Positions 56,434 to 64,000 of a stretch of DNA of 64,000 nt are shown here, one piece after another. The notes beneath the pieces are model-generated. The model was given only the letters and a program-made list of their open reading frames with translations, searched no databases and was not told the origin of the DNA. The stretch is from the NCBI RefSeq assembly GCF_006715085.1, contig NZ_VFMM01000001.1:3410001-3474000 (forward strand), read 5' to 3'. Within the stretch, counting starts at the first letter, position 1; the number at the start of each line of letters is the position of its first letter. The position numbers and the translations under genes were made by a program. Origin of the DNA: Kribbella jejuensis. Lineage in GTDB: Bacteria; Actinomycetota; Actinomycetes; Propionibacteriales; Kribbellaceae.

Positions 56434-56992
56434 CCCGCACCGGGCGCTGAGGTGAGGTCAGGGGATCGGTGACCAGGCGGGCGTGGCGTTCCACGTCGTA
56501 CCGGGTGCCGTCGAAGGCGAGGCGGTGGCGTTCGATGCCTTCGGAGAGGAAGCCTGCGCCGGCAGCTACCGCGCAGGACGCCGGGTTGTTGAGGCGGTGG
56601 CTCAGTTCCAGCCGGTAGAGGCCCGCGTCGTGGTGGGCCCAGCCGGCCAGCGCGCGGAGGGCGTCGCGGGCGACCCCGTGGCCGCGCACTTCCGAGAGCG
56701 TCCAGTACCAGGTCCAGCCGACCCGGTGCCGGTCGATGTTCGTCACCCCGACGCACCCGATCGGGTGGTCGTCGGCGTCCACGACCGCGTACACGTGCCC
56801 GTTGTCGAGGTCCGCGACCCGCCCGATCCAGGCGACCGCGGACGCCCGGTCCACGATCCCGCCCTGGTCCGCCATCGCCGGATCGTCGTGCGCCGACGCC
56901 AGCCGCAACGCATCACCAGTCCGCCACCGCCGCAGCCCCAGCTCCCCGAGCGCGTATCCCATCCAACGAAAATACTCCCGCCCCGGCCCCAC
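56423..56992 (-). CDS. GNAT family N-acetyltransferase (RimJ/RimL-like)
   Basis: 189 residues, or 179 if ATG 56962 is used. RimJ/RimL-type GNAT: N-terminal LGLRRWRTGDALRLASAHDD, TWYWTLSEVRGHGVARDALRAL is the acetyl-CoA loop, and HRLNNPASCAVAAGAGF the family helix. Acceptor unknown. Convergent and overlapping with allE by 11 bp; divergent from the SDR gene. Confidence 0.83.
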   Translation of the reverse strand: MGPGREYFRWMGYALGELGLRRWRTGDALRLASAHDDPAMADQGGIVDRASAVAWIGRVADLDNGHVYAVVDADDHPIGCVGVTNIDRHRVGWTWYWTLSEVRGHGVARDALRALAGWAHHDAGLYRLELSHRLNNPASCAVAAGAGFLSEGIERHRLAFDGTRYDVERHARLVTDPLTSPQRPVRVIA

Positions 56993-57042
56993 CAGCCCCC
57001 CGTACGGCGCGTTCCGGCCGCGGGCGGGAGAGGATATGGCAC

Positions 57043-57810
57043 ATGGGATATCTGGATTTCAGGGATCAGGTTGTGGTGGTGACCGGGGCTAGTAGTGGGA
57101 TCGGGGCCGCGGCGGCGGTGGGGTTTGCGGAGACGGGGGCGACGCTGGCGCTGCACTACCACCGGAACGAGGAAGGTGCGAAGCACACCGTCGGGGCGGT
57201 GCAGACCGCGGGCGGTACGGCGTCTCTGCACCAGGCGGACCTCGCCGATTCGAAGTCGGCGGACACGTTCATCGACGAGGTACTCGCTCAGCACGGGCGG
57301 ATCGACGTACTCGTGAACAACGCCGGTGACCTGGTCCACCGGTCGCCGATCGCCGACGTACCGGACGAGGAGTTTCACCGGATCCTGGACGTCAACTTGA
57401 CCTCGGTGTTCGCGCTCAGCCGGCGGGTCGTCCCGGTGTTCAAGGCGCAGGGCGGCGGCTCGATCATCAACGTCACGTCGATCGCGGGGCGGACCGGCGG
57501 CGCGGGCGGTTCGGTGGTCTACGCCACGTCGAAGGGTGCAGTCAGTACGTTCACCCGCGGGCTCGCGAAGGAGCTCGCGCCGGACGGGATCCGGGTGAAC
57601 GCGATCGCGCCCGGCGTGATCAAGACTCCGTTCCACGACCGGCACACCGGCGACGCGCAGATGCAGGGCATGCTCGCGACCATCCCGATGGGCCGCACAG
57701 GTACGCCGCACGAATGCGTCGGCACCATCCTGTTCCTCGCCTCCGAACGAATGGCGTCGTACGTGACCGGCCAGATCATCGAGGTCAACGGCGGCCAATT
57801 GACGCCGTAG
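57043..57810 (+). CDS. short-chain dehydrogenase/reductase
   Basis: Classical SDR, 255 residues. Cofactor motif TGASSGIG, NNAG at strand 4, catalytic Ser in INVTSIAG and YATSK for Y-x-x-x-K, closing with GQIIEVNGGQ. Coenzyme preference is probably NADP(H), judging by HYHRNEEG after strand 2. Substrate unknown. Not evidently part of the ureide operon, from which it is separated by the GNAT gene. Confidence 0.9.
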   Translation: MGYLDFRDQVVVVTGASSGIGAAAAVGFAETGATLALHYHRNEEGAKHTVGAVQTAGGTASLHQADLADSKSADTFIDEVLAQHGRIDVLVNNAGDLVHRSPIADVPDEEFHRILDVNLTSVFALSRRVVPVFKAQGGGSIINVTSIAGRTGGAGGSVVYATSKGAVSTFTRGLAKELAPDGIRVNAIAPGVIKTPFHDRHTGDAQMQGMLATIPMGRTGTPHECVGTILFLASERMASYVTGQIIEVNGGQLTP

Positions 57811-57818
57811 GCGCGGGG

Positions 57819-58172
57819 TTATGACTGAGGCGCCGGCCGGAAGAGTGCGTTGTTGTCGAGCACTTCACCGGTCGGCACGTACCCCAACTCGTCCAGCAAG
57901 GCGTGCAGCCGCGGCCTAGCTTCCGGTCGCTTGTCCTCCACAAGCACCGCCCGCGGCTGCAATCGCTTGAACGTGTGCGATCCACCGGACAGCGCCGCGA
58001 GCTCGGCGCCTTCGATGTCGAGCTTCACCACGTCCAGCCGGTCGAGCTCGTGCTCGCGCACCCAGTCGTCCAGCCGTACGACGGGCACCTCCAGCACCAC
58101 GGCGCCGTCGCCGTACAGCAACCGCACGCCGGCGTCGGCCTCGTCGTACCGGCTGTCCGCCCGCAGACCCAA
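57819..58172 (-). pseudogene. N-truncated FkbM family methyltransferase remnant
   Basis: The C-terminal half of an FkbM methyltransferase: RLDVVKLDIEGAELAALSGG is the characteristic block, followed by AVLVEDKRPE and LLDELGY. The N-terminal SAM-binding motif is missing; an in-frame stop lies nine codons upstream of a weak TTG start at 58172 and the sequence beyond is a terminator-like hairpin. 117 codons versus about 220-280 for full members. Probably a decaying fragment. Confidence 0.65.
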
Positions 58173-58199
58173 CTGCCGTTGGCGTACTCAGGGGGCAGC

Positions 58200-58234
58200 G
58201 GGAGCTGGCGGCCGCGGTTCCGCCGCCGGCTCCC
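58200..58234 (-). terminator. terminator after the ABC permease
   Basis: Arms 58200-58212 and 58222-58234 form a 13-bp stem with one wobble. It lies just past the ABC permease stop on the minus strand. Confidence 0.65.
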
Positions 58235-58275
58235 GTCTGCCTACGCGTGGTGGGTCGCTTCGTCGGCCTTGGTAG

Positions 58276-59055
58276 TTACCGCGACAGCGTGCGGAAGCGG
58301 TGTGCGGAGAGCGGGAGGAAGATCGCCGTCAGCACCAGCGGCGCGATGACTGCGGCGACCGTTGCGTGTGAACCGATCCAGGTGGTGGTGGTCGAGGGGT
58401 CGGGGTTGCCGAAGAGGGTTCGGGCGGCGGTGGCTGTGGCGGAGAGGGGGTTCCACTGGGCGATGGTGCCCAGCCACGCCGGCATCGTGGAGGTGGCGAC
58501 GAAGGTGCTGGAGAGGAATCCGATCGGCCAGACCAGGACCTGCACCATCGTGACGCTCTGGGCGTTCTTCACCGAGAGGCCGATGAAGATGCCTACCCAC
58601 AAGAGAGCGAAACGCAGCAACAGGAGCAGACCGAAGGCGCCCAACGCGGACAGCAGACCCTCGTGCCAGCGCCAACCCAGGATCAGACCGGTCCCTACCA
58701 GCACCGCGAGCGTGACGACCGAGTCGAGCAGGTCTGCGATACAACGCCCGAGCACCACCGCGGCCGAGCTCATCGGCAGCGAGCGGAACCGGTCCGTCAC
58801 CCCCTTCGACACATCCGTGGCGACGGCCGTCATCGTGCCCTCCAGCCCGAAGAGCATCGCCAGCGCGAAGATCCCCGGCACCAGCAACTCGTAGTACGAC
58901 GAATCCGTCGCCATCGCGCCGCCCAGCAAACCGCCGAACAGCAACAACATCAGCACCGGGAAGAACCACGTGAACACCACCAGCCCCGGCTGCATCCGCC
59001 AGTGCAGGAAGGTCCGTCGCGCGATCGTCCAACTGTCCGCGAACACCCACATCAT
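58276..59055 (-). CDS. ABC-2 type permease (DrrB-like)
   Basis: Membrane subunit of a drug/lipid exporter, 259 residues, six TM helices. It has the family segment GVTDRFRSLPMSSAAVVLGR between TM helices 2 and 3 and an NPLSATATAARTLFGNP loop before the last helix, as in daunorubicin-type exporters. Overlaps the ATPase gene by ATGA. Substrate unknown. Confidence 0.9.
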   Translation of the reverse strand: MMWVFADSWTIARRTFLHWRMQPGLVVFTWFFPVLMLLLFGGLLGGAMATDSSYYELLVPGIFALAMLFGLEGTMTAVATDVSKGVTDRFRSLPMSSAAVVLGRCIADLLDSVVTLAVLVGTGLILGWRWHEGLLSALGAFGLLLLLRFALLWVGIFIGLSVKNAQSVTMVQVLVWPIGFLSSTFVATSTMPAWLGTIAQWNPLSATATAARTLFGNPDPSTTTTWIGSHATVAAVIAPLVLTAIFLPLSAHRFRTLSR

Positions 59056-59999
59056 GCCGCCACCTCCGCCCCGGTCAGGTGCAGGAAGACCTCGTCCAGC
59101 GTCGGCCGCCGCAACGTGATGTCCTCCGGTTCGATCCTTGCCTCATGCAACGAGTTCGCCATCACCACCAGCGCCTTCGTCCGGTCCCGCACCGGCACAC
59201 TCACCCGTACGTCGGTCACCTGCACCTCCCCGTCCGCCAGCGGCGCGGCCAGCTCGACGACCCGCGGTACGTCGGCCGGATCCGCGAGTACCAGCTCCAA
59301 CCGGTCCGAACCCAACTGCGTCTTCAACTCGTCCGGCGTCCCCTCCGCGACCACCCGTCCCGCTTTCAGCATCGAGATCCGGTTCGCCAGCTGATCCGCC
59401 TCCTCCAGGTATTGCGTGGTCAGCAACACCGTCGTACCGCCGTCGACCAGTTGCCGTACGGCGTTCCACACCTCGATCCGCCCGGCCGGGTCCAGTCCCG
59501 TCGTCGGCTCGTCGACGAACAGCACCCGCGGCGCCACGATCAGGCTGGCGGCGAGGTCCAGCCGCCGGCGCATGCCGCCGGAGTACTTGCTCACCGCCTG
59601 CCCGGACGCCTCGGTCAGGCTGAACCGTTCGAGCAACTCGTCCGCCCGGGCCTTCGCGTTGCGCAGATGGTTCAGCCGCCCGAACATCACCAAGTTCTGC
59701 CGCCCGGTCAGCACCTCGTCGACCGCGGCGTACTGCCCGACGAGCCCGATCCGGCGGCGTACCTCGGCGCCTTGCCGGCGTACGTCGTACCCGGCGATCG
59801 TCGCGGTACCGGAATCCAGCTCGAGCAGCGTGGACAGGATCCGCACCGCGGTTGTCTTGCCGGCGCCGTTCGGGCCGAGCAGGCCCGTCACCGTGCCGGC
59901 CGTGACCTCCAAGTCGAAGCCGTTCAGGCCCGCACCTTCCGTGCCGCCGCGGTAGTTCTTCCGTACGCCGACGGCCTCGATCACTCGCTCCGTTGCCAT
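59052..59999 (-). CDS. ABC transporter ATP-binding protein (DrrA-like)
   Basis: 315-residue ATPase with Walker A GPNGAGKTT, Q-loop in GLVGQYAAVDE, signature YSGGMRRRLD (C-loop), Walker B VLFVDEPTTGLDP and an H-loop replaced by Gln in LLTTQYLEEAD, as in the DrrA subgroup. The C-terminal extension (from about 230) is the DrrA-type regulatory domain. ATG 59999 follows GGTGGG. Cotranscribed with the permease; divergent from a TetR gene across a palindrome. Confidence 0.93.
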   Translation of the reverse strand: MATERVIEAVGVRKNYRGGTEGAGLNGFDLEVTAGTVTGLLGPNGAGKTTAVRILSTLLELDSGTATIAGYDVRRQGAEVRRRIGLVGQYAAVDEVLTGRQNLVMFGRLNHLRNAKARADELLERFSLTEASGQAVSKYSGGMRRRLDLAASLIVAPRVLFVDEPTTGLDPAGRIEVWNAVRQLVDGGTTVLLTTQYLEEADQLANRISMLKAGRVVAEGTPDELKTQLGSDRLELVLADPADVPRVVELAAPLADGEVQVTDVRVSVPVRDRTKALVVMANSLHEARIEPEDITLRRPTLDEVFLHLTGAEVAA

Positions 60000-60032
60000 T
60001 CCCACCCTCTTGCTCTTGAGTCGTAGCATGTA

Positions 60033-60047
60033 CCGTACATTGTACGG
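60033..60047. promoter_or_regulatory. TetR operator CCGTACA-T-TGTACGG
   Basis: Perfect 15-bp dyad between the divergent ABC and TetR genes, 33 bp before the ABC start and 46 bp before the TetR start. Well placed to repress both. Confidence 0.75.
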
Positions 60048-60093
60048 CTCGGGTACCATTCATCCAACGGCGATCGGTGGAGGAAGGTTCCGA

Positions 60094-60864
60094 GTGGCGG
60101 GAAGAAGGGCGGCGGCGCCCGATCCGGCGCGCAGTCTGGCGCTGCTCTGGGGCAGCCACACCAAGCCCGGCCGCTCCGGCCTGACTGTGCGCGCGATCGT
60201 CGACGCGGCGATCGCGCTGGCCGACGAGTCCGGTCTCGAGGCGCTCTCGATGCGGATGGTCGCCGAGCGGCTGAAGGTCGGCACGATGTCGCTCTACACC
60301 CACGTTCCGGGCAAGGGTGAGCTGACCGATCTGATGTTCGACCAGGCGTACGGCGACCTGTACGCGGCCGCCGAACCGGCCGACCAGCCTGGTGGTTGGC
60401 GTGGTGCTCTGGAATTCATCGCCCGAAGAAATTGGGACGTCCTGACCGCGCACCCGTGGATCCACGAGGTGCCGACGATGCGTACGGCCCTGGGCCCGAA
60501 CATCACCCGCAAGTACGAGATCGAGCTACGACCCCTGGACGGCCTCGGCCTCACGGACGTCGAGATGGACTCCGCCCTAACCCTGGTCCTCACCCACGTC
60601 CAAGGCGTCGCCCGCGCCGGCGCCGAACAACTCCGCACCCAACGCGAGTCAGGACTGTCGGACGAGGACTGGTGGCGTCAAATCTCCCCCACCCTCACCA
60701 CAGTCATGTCCCACACCCACTTCCCCCTCGCCGGCCGAGTAGGCACCTCAGTAGGCGAACACTTCCAGTCCACCCTAGACCCCACCCACGCCCTGACCTT
60801 CGGCCTCACCACGATCCTGGACGGTCTCGCCCAGCTGATCGCGTCGCGATCAGCTGTTGAGTAG
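60094..60864 (+). CDS. TetR/AcrR family regulator
   Basis: 256 residues. HTH at TVRAIVDAAIALADESGLEALSMRMVAERLKVGTMSLYTHV (about residues 30-75). The C-terminal helical domain is of the type paired with DrrA exporters. GTG 60094 has GGAGGAAGG at a suitable distance; the longer frame from 60010 would cover the operator and is unlikely. It presumably represses the divergent exporter and itself. The 3' end overlaps the convergent FMN reductase by 15 bp. Confidence 0.9.
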   Translation: MAGRRAAAPDPARSLALLWGSHTKPGRSGLTVRAIVDAAIALADESGLEALSMRMVAERLKVGTMSLYTHVPGKGELTDLMFDQAYGDLYAAAEPADQPGGWRGALEFIARRNWDVLTAHPWIHEVPTMRTALGPNITRKYEIELRPLDGLGLTDVEMDSALTLVLTHVQGVARAGAEQLRTQRESGLSDEDWWRQISPTLTTVMSHTHFPLAGRVGTSVGEHFQSTLDPTHALTFGLTTILDGLAQLIASRSAVE

Positions 60865-61452
60865 GTCTTCGAAGGGGGTGGGGTTGGCGAAGGGGTCTGT
60901 TGGGGTGGGGGTTTCGTGGTGTAGGGCGGCTACCAGTTCGGCGGCGGCCTGGGTGATGCGGGGGCGGAGGGTGGCGGCGTTGGGGCCCCAGTCGGTGGAG
61001 GCTGCGTAGACAGCGGTGGGGACCGGGAGGGCCTTCAGGTACGCGAACAAAGGCCGCAGGGCGAACTCCAGGACCAGCGAGTGGCGTTCGGTGCCGCCGG
61101 TCGCGGCCAGCAAGACGGGCTTACCGGCGAGCGCCTTGTCGTCCAGTACGTCGAAGAACATCTTGAACAGACCGGAGTACGACGCGCTGAAGGTCGGGCT
61201 CACCACGATCAGAGCATCCGCGGCGGCGACTGTTTCCAGCACCTCGCGGAGCTTGGCCGGCGGGAAGCCCGTCAGCAGGTTGTCGGTCAGCTCGTGGGCG
61301 TGGTCGCGGACCTCGATCAGCTCGATCCGGGTGCCGATGCCGCGGGCGGACAGTTCGTCGCGCACGGCATCGGCCAGTTGGTCGGCGAGCAGCCGGGACG
61401 ACGACGGTGTCGTCAGCCCGGCCGTCACCACGGCAATCAGACGTTCGTTCAT
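60850..61452 (-). CDS. NADPH-dependent FMN reductase (CE1759 type)
   Basis: 200-residue flavodoxin-like reductase. N-terminal VVTAGLTTPSSSRLLADQLA phosphate loop and SPTFSASYSGLFKMFFDVL, which binds FMN, then LLAATGGTERHSLVLE. Supplies reduced FMN to the LLM monooxygenase whose stop overlaps its start (ATGA). The CE1758/CE1759 pair is common in actinobacteria; its substrate is not known. Confidence 0.9.
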   Translation of the reverse strand: MNERLIAVVTAGLTTPSSSRLLADQLADAVRDELSARGIGTRIELIEVRDHAHELTDNLLTGFPPAKLREVLETVAAADALIVVSPTFSASYSGLFKMFFDVLDDKALAGKPVLLAATGGTERHSLVLEFALRPLFAYLKALPVPTAVYAASTDWGPNAATLRPRITQAAAELVAALHHETPTPTDPFANPTPFEDLLNS

Positions 61453-62594
61453 CGCGTCGGCTCCTCGGCGGTCGGCTCGGCCGCCACGGCCGGCTCCCGG
61501 ATCGTCTCCAGCTCGCGAGCCCTCTCGGCGGCGGCCTTCAGCGAGGCGTGGGTCGGAGCGTCGGGTACGTGCGCCGGCTTCAGCGCGGCGAACTCCTTGC
61601 GCAGCACCGGTACGACCTCCTCGCCCAGGATGTCCAACTGCTCCAGCACGGTCTTCAACGGCAACCCGGCGTGGTCCATCAGGAACAGTTGCCGCTGGTA
61701 GTCACCGACGCTCTCCCGGAAGGTCAGCGTCCGCTCGATCACTTCCTGCGGGCTGCCGACGGTCAGCGGCGTCTCCCGGGTGAAGTCCTCCAGCGACGGG
61801 CCGTGCCCGTACACCGGCGCGTTGTCGAAGTACGGCCGGAACTCGCGGACCGCGTCCTGCGAGTTCTTCCGCATGAAGACCTGACCGCCGAGGCCGACGA
61901 TCGCCTGGTCCGCGGCGCCGTGCCCGTAGTGCTCGAAGCGCGTCCGGTAGAGCTCGATCATCCGCTTGGTGTGGCTCATCGGCCAGAAGATGTTGTTGTG
62001 GAAGAACCCGTCGCCGTAGTACGCCGCCTGCTCGGCGATCTCGGGCGAGCGGATCGACCCGTGCCAGACGAACGGCGGTACGCCGTCCAGCGGCCGCGGC
62101 GTCGACGTGAAGCCCTGCAGCGGCGTACGGAACTTGCCCTCCCAGTCCACGACCTCCTCGCGCCAGAGCCGGCGGAGCAACGCGTAGTTCTCGACGGCGA
62201 GCGCGATCCCGTTGCGGATGTCCTGCCCGAACCACGGGTACACCGGGCCGGTGTTGCCGCGACCCATCATCAGGTCGACCCGGCCGTCGGCCAGGTGCTG
62301 CAGCATCGCGTAGTCCTCGGCGATCTTCACCGGGTCGTTGGTGGTGATCAGGGTGGTCGAGGTGGACAGGATGATCTTGGACGTCTGCGCCGCGATGAAC
62401 CCCAGCTGCGTCGTCGGCGACGACGGCACGAACGGCGGGTTGTGGTGCTCACCCTGCGCGAACACGTCCAGCCCGACCTCTTCGGCCTTGAGCGCGATCC
62501 GCACCATCGCCTTGATCCGCTCGCCCTCGGAAACCGTGGTCCCGGTGGTCGGGTCCTCGGTCACGTCCCCGACGCTGAAAACGCCGAACTGCAT
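61449..62594 (-). CDS. LLM class flavin-dependent monooxygenase (CE1758 type)
   Basis: 381-residue luciferase-like TIM barrel. MQFGVFSVGDVTEDPTTG at the N-terminus, VGLDVFAQGEHHNPPF, STSTTLITTNDPVKIAEDYA, MMGRGNTGPVYPWFG and VWHGSIRSPEIAEQAAYYG are family blocks. FMN-dependent with the partner reductase downstream. An MarR-like 22-bp operator overlaps its promoter. C-terminal 40 residues are hydrophilic and less conserved-looking. Confidence 0.9.
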   Translation of the reverse strand: MQFGVFSVGDVTEDPTTGTTVSEGERIKAMVRIALKAEEVGLDVFAQGEHHNPPFVPSSPTTQLGFIAAQTSKIILSTSTTLITTNDPVKIAEDYAMLQHLADGRVDLMMGRGNTGPVYPWFGQDIRNGIALAVENYALLRRLWREEVVDWEGKFRTPLQGFTSTPRPLDGVPPFVWHGSIRSPEIAEQAAYYGDGFFHNNIFWPMSHTKRMIELYRTRFEHYGHGAADQAIVGLGGQVFMRKNSQDAVREFRPYFDNAPVYGHGPSLEDFTRETPLTVGSPQEVIERTLTFRESVGDYQRQLFLMDHAGLPLKTVLEQLDILGEEVVPVLRKEFAALKPAHVPDAPTHASLKAAAERARELETIREPAVAAEPTAEEPTR

Positions 62595-62606
62595 CCGTCC
62601 TCCTCA

Positions 62607-62628
62607 GGTAGTTCACTATTAAACTACC
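62607..62628. promoter_or_regulatory. MarR-like operator (GGTAGTT-N8-AACTACC)
   Basis: Perfect 7-bp inverted repeat with an 8-nt spacer, 13 bp before the LLM monooxygenase start. AT-rich core (CACTATTA). Shape typical of MarR/HxlR sites. No MarR gene is in the window. Confidence 0.65.
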
Positions 62629-62666
62629 ACAACGTCGGGCCGACTTGCGGCATTCCGCGGACGCCA

Positions 62667-62749
62667 GGCACTCACCAAACAGCATCGCCGACCCCGGCCC
62701 CCGCTCAGGCGAGGTGGGATCGGCGATGTTCGCGAGGTTGCTGAGTGCC
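62667..62749. terminator. imperfect long inverted repeat
   Basis: GGCACTCA (62667-62674) pairs with TGAGTGCC (62742-62749), and CATCGCCGA (62683-62691) with TCGGCGATG (62720-62728). It follows the TPR gene stop on the minus strand. The CACTCACCAA motif is shared with 27903-27982. Confidence 0.6.
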
Positions 62750-62760
62750 GGCGGTCCGGG

Positions 62761-63105
62761 TCAGAGTGAGTGCGGCTTGAGCAACTCCTCGTCGCCGGTG
62801 AGTGCGGCGGCGATCCGGCGGTGCTTGCCGGCCTCGTCCGGGCGGGACTGCCGTTCGAGGGTGCGGGCCAGCATCAAGTGCGCGTAGTACTCGGTGGGCT
62901 CGCGTTCGATGACCGCGAGGAGCTGCTCCTCGGCGGGCTTGAGAAGCGCGGCGTGGTAGTACGCCCGCGCCAGCAGCAGCCGGGTACCGACGTCGTCGGG
63001 CGTCTCCTCGACCACCGGCTGCAGCGCGCGGATCGCGCCGCGGTAATCACGTTCCTCGAAGTACTGCTGTCCGAGGCCGTAGCTCAGTGCGCGCATGTCT
63101 TCCAT
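62761..63105 (-). CDS. tetratricopeptide repeat protein
   Basis: 114 residues from ATG 63105. About three TPR units (LGQQYFEERDYRGAIRALQP, LLARAYYHAALLKPAEEQLL, LMLARTLERQSRPDEAGKH). Acts as a protein-interaction adaptor; no partner identified. An upstream frame to 63288 is poor in coding character and covers a palindromic operator, so the short form is preferred. Confidence 0.8.
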   Translation of the reverse strand: MEDMRALSYGLGQQYFEERDYRGAIRALQPVVEETPDDVGTRLLLARAYYHAALLKPAEEQLLAVIEREPTEYYAHLMLARTLERQSRPDEAGKHRRIAAALTGDEELLKPHSL

Positions 63106-63175
63106 GGCGGGCCCAACGCCGGTGCGGCCGTTGGTATGCCCAGCGTTTCGCTGATGGGCACCGAACGGGTAGGTA

Positions 63176-63193
63176 ATCAAGCGCTCGCTTGAT
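63176..63193. promoter_or_regulatory. 18-bp palindrome ATCAAGCG-CT-CGCTTGAT
   Basis: Perfect dyad with a 2-nt centre in the divergent region between the TPR gene and the secreted protein. The pattern is that of TetR/AcrR operators. No TetR gene adjoins it within the window. Confidence 0.7.
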
Positions 63194-63221
63194 CGAGGAA
63201 GAACGGGGAGTGTGGTTCGCG

Positions 63222-63473
63222 ATGATGTCGAAGAGACCAGGTGTCCTGCGTCGAGCCGTCGTGAGCGCCGCGGTTGCCGTGGCGGCAATCGGCACGCTCG
63301 TGACGAGTGCGGGACCGGCCTCCGCCGAGTCGATCCGGAGCGAATGGGTCGGCCCCTACTACTCGCAACTGCAGTGTGAGGTTGCCGTACTGCTCACTCT
63401 GGGCGACGGCATCTGCTGGTGGAACCCCAACCCGCCCGAAACCACCGTCGGCTGGTGGTACGAGATCTCCTGA
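63222..63473 (+). CDS. small secreted Trp-rich protein
   Basis: 83 residues from ATG 63222 (83 codons plus stop; an in-frame GTG at 63189 adds 11). Sec signal peptide: basic start, hydrophobic core (VVSAAVAVAAIGTLVTSAG), AxA site PASA. The mature part is about 50 residues with two Cys (LQCEVAV and GICWWNP), likely one disulfide, and several Trp near the C-terminus. No family recognised. An 18-bp palindrome upstream implies specific regulation. Confidence 0.72.
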   Translation: MMSKRPGVLRRAVVSAAVAVAAIGTLVTSAGPASAESIRSEWVGPYYSQLQCEVAVLLTLGDGICWWNPNPPETTVGWWYEIS

Positions 63474-63482
63474 CAGGCGACA

Positions 63483-63520
63483 CCGTCTGCTGAGCCGCCG
63501 CGCAACGGCTCAGCAGACGG
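63483..63520. terminator. 15-bp perfect hairpin, bidirectional
   Basis: Arms 63483-63497 and 63506-63520 match exactly around an 8-nt loop. It lies between the convergent secreted-protein and aldo/keto reductase genes. Confidence 0.85.
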
Positions 63521-63557
63521 CCCGTCGCCAGGTCAGGCTGTGTCTCAGGCTGTGTTC

Positions 63558-64000
63558 TCAGGCTGCGTCGAGGGTGGCGACCTGCTCGGCGGTCAGCTGC
63601 AGATCGATCGCGGCGTACGAGTCGCGGATGGTCTCCGGACGGCTGGAGCCCGGGATCGGGATCACGTACGGCGACTTGGCGAGCATCCACGCCAGCGTCA
63701 GGCGCTGCGGGGAGACGCCGAGCTCAGCGGCGAGCTCGTGGAACGCGGGGTGCTTGCTGCCGAGCTCGCCGGCATTGGAGATGCCGCCGAGCGGGGACCA
63801 CGGCAGGAAGGCGATCCCCAGCTCGTCGCACAGCTCGAGCTCGGGCTCGCTGGAGCGGAACGCCGGCGAGAACTGGTTCTGCACCGAAACGAGCCGGCCG
63901 CCGAGGATCTCGTTGGCCTGCTTGATCTGCTCCGGGTTCGCGTTCGAGATACCGGCCATCCGGATCTTGCCGGCGTCGAGCAGGTCCCGGATCGCGCCGA
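63558..64000 (-). CDS. aldo/keto reductase (5' end beyond window)
   Basis: C-terminal 146 residues of an aldo/keto reductase: GISNANPEQIKQA, VSVQNQFSPAFRSS, FLPWSPLGG, and the NADPH-binding VIPIPGSSRPETIRDSYAA. The N-terminal half with the catalytic Asp-Tyr-Lys-His lies off the window, so truncation is an edge effect. Short TCAGGCTGTG direct repeats follow its stop (63533-63560). Confidence 0.92.
   Translation of the reverse strand, partial: GAIRDLLDAGKIRMAGISNANPEQIKQANEILGGRLVSVQNQFSPAFRSSEPELELCDELGIAFLPWSPLGGISNAGELGSKHPAFHELAAELGVSPQRLTLAWMLAKSPYVIPIPGSSRPETIRDSYAAIDLQLTAEQVATLDAA

Noticed and set aside
58276..60864. Biosynthetic gene cluster with self-resistance exporter
   Set aside because: DrrAB-type exporter and TetR are present, but no biosynthetic core enzyme lies nearby.

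Overview
The window is a continuous piece of a high-GC actinobacterial chromosome. GC-rich codons, many GTG starts, frequent ATGA stop/start overlaps, F420-linked enzymes (Fgd and several LLM flavoproteins), GTP-type PEP carboxykinase and a very high frequency of CGTAC words point to Actinobacteria, most likely Nocardioidaceae. Kribbella is my best guess from codon habit, but this is inference, not a match. There is no prophage, transposase, CRISPR array or secondary-metabolite core. Two tRNA genes (Ser-GCT, Arg-ACG) are present.

Layout. 1-9 kb: a flavoprotein oxidase (cut by the window edge), a large AfsR-like BTAD/NB-ARC regulator, a GNAT, a CE7 esterase, a lipoprotein and an LCP cell-wall ligase. 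9-16 kb: tRNA-Ser with a hairpin cluster, an LLM oxidoreductase, a phosphoribosyltransferase, pckG, and a two-gene membrane unit whose second gene carries an apparent frameshift. 16-22 kb: tRNA-Arg, a RibD-like reductase, two kinase-fold phosphotransferases, a serine hydrolase, a VOC protein followed by a decayed gene, and an S33-type hydrolase. 22-25 kb: a stress cluster (Trx2, Hsp20, membrane protein, Hsp20). 25-32 kb: a third phosphotransferase, a DUF72 protein, a DinB-like protein, Ogt, a nitrilase-fold protein lacking its catalytic Cys, Fgd, a GNAT and an epimerase.

32-56 kb is the centrepiece, a complete-looking purine to ureide to glyoxylate catabolic island. An IclR repressor faces a CitE-like aldolase gene. 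A plus-strand operon follows (HTH protein with a minisatellite, then UraD, HIU hydrolase, uricase, 8-oxoguanine deaminase). It converges on a minus-strand operon of PucR, an NCS2 permease fused to a UraD-like domain, XdhA, XdhB, XdhC and guanine deaminase. Divergent from pucR runs a plus-strand operon of hydroxypyruvate isomerase, tartronate semialdehyde reductase, glyoxylate carboligase, glycerate kinase, allantoinase and ureidoglycine aminohydrolase. Together these genes import purines, deaminate guanine, oxidise xanthine to urate, carry urate through 5-hydroxyisourate and OHCU to allantoin, open allantoin, and feed glyoxylate to glycerate. Allantoate amidohydrolase/allantoicase and a ureidoglycolate-step enzyme are not in the window.

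The most unusual items are the permease-UraD fusion, whose UraD-like part has Tyr where the catalytic His is expected and Asp where Glu is expected; a shared TTCC-N7-GGAA operator that links the IclR/CitE-like promoter to the hyi operon; ten identical 15-bp coding repeats; and the pseudo-nitrilase.

56-64 kb: a GNAT, an SDR, an FkbM remnant, a DrrAB-type exporter with a divergent TetR and its palindrome, an FMN reductase/LLM monooxygenase pair, a TPR protein, a small Trp-rich secreted protein and an aldo/keto reductase cut by the window edge.
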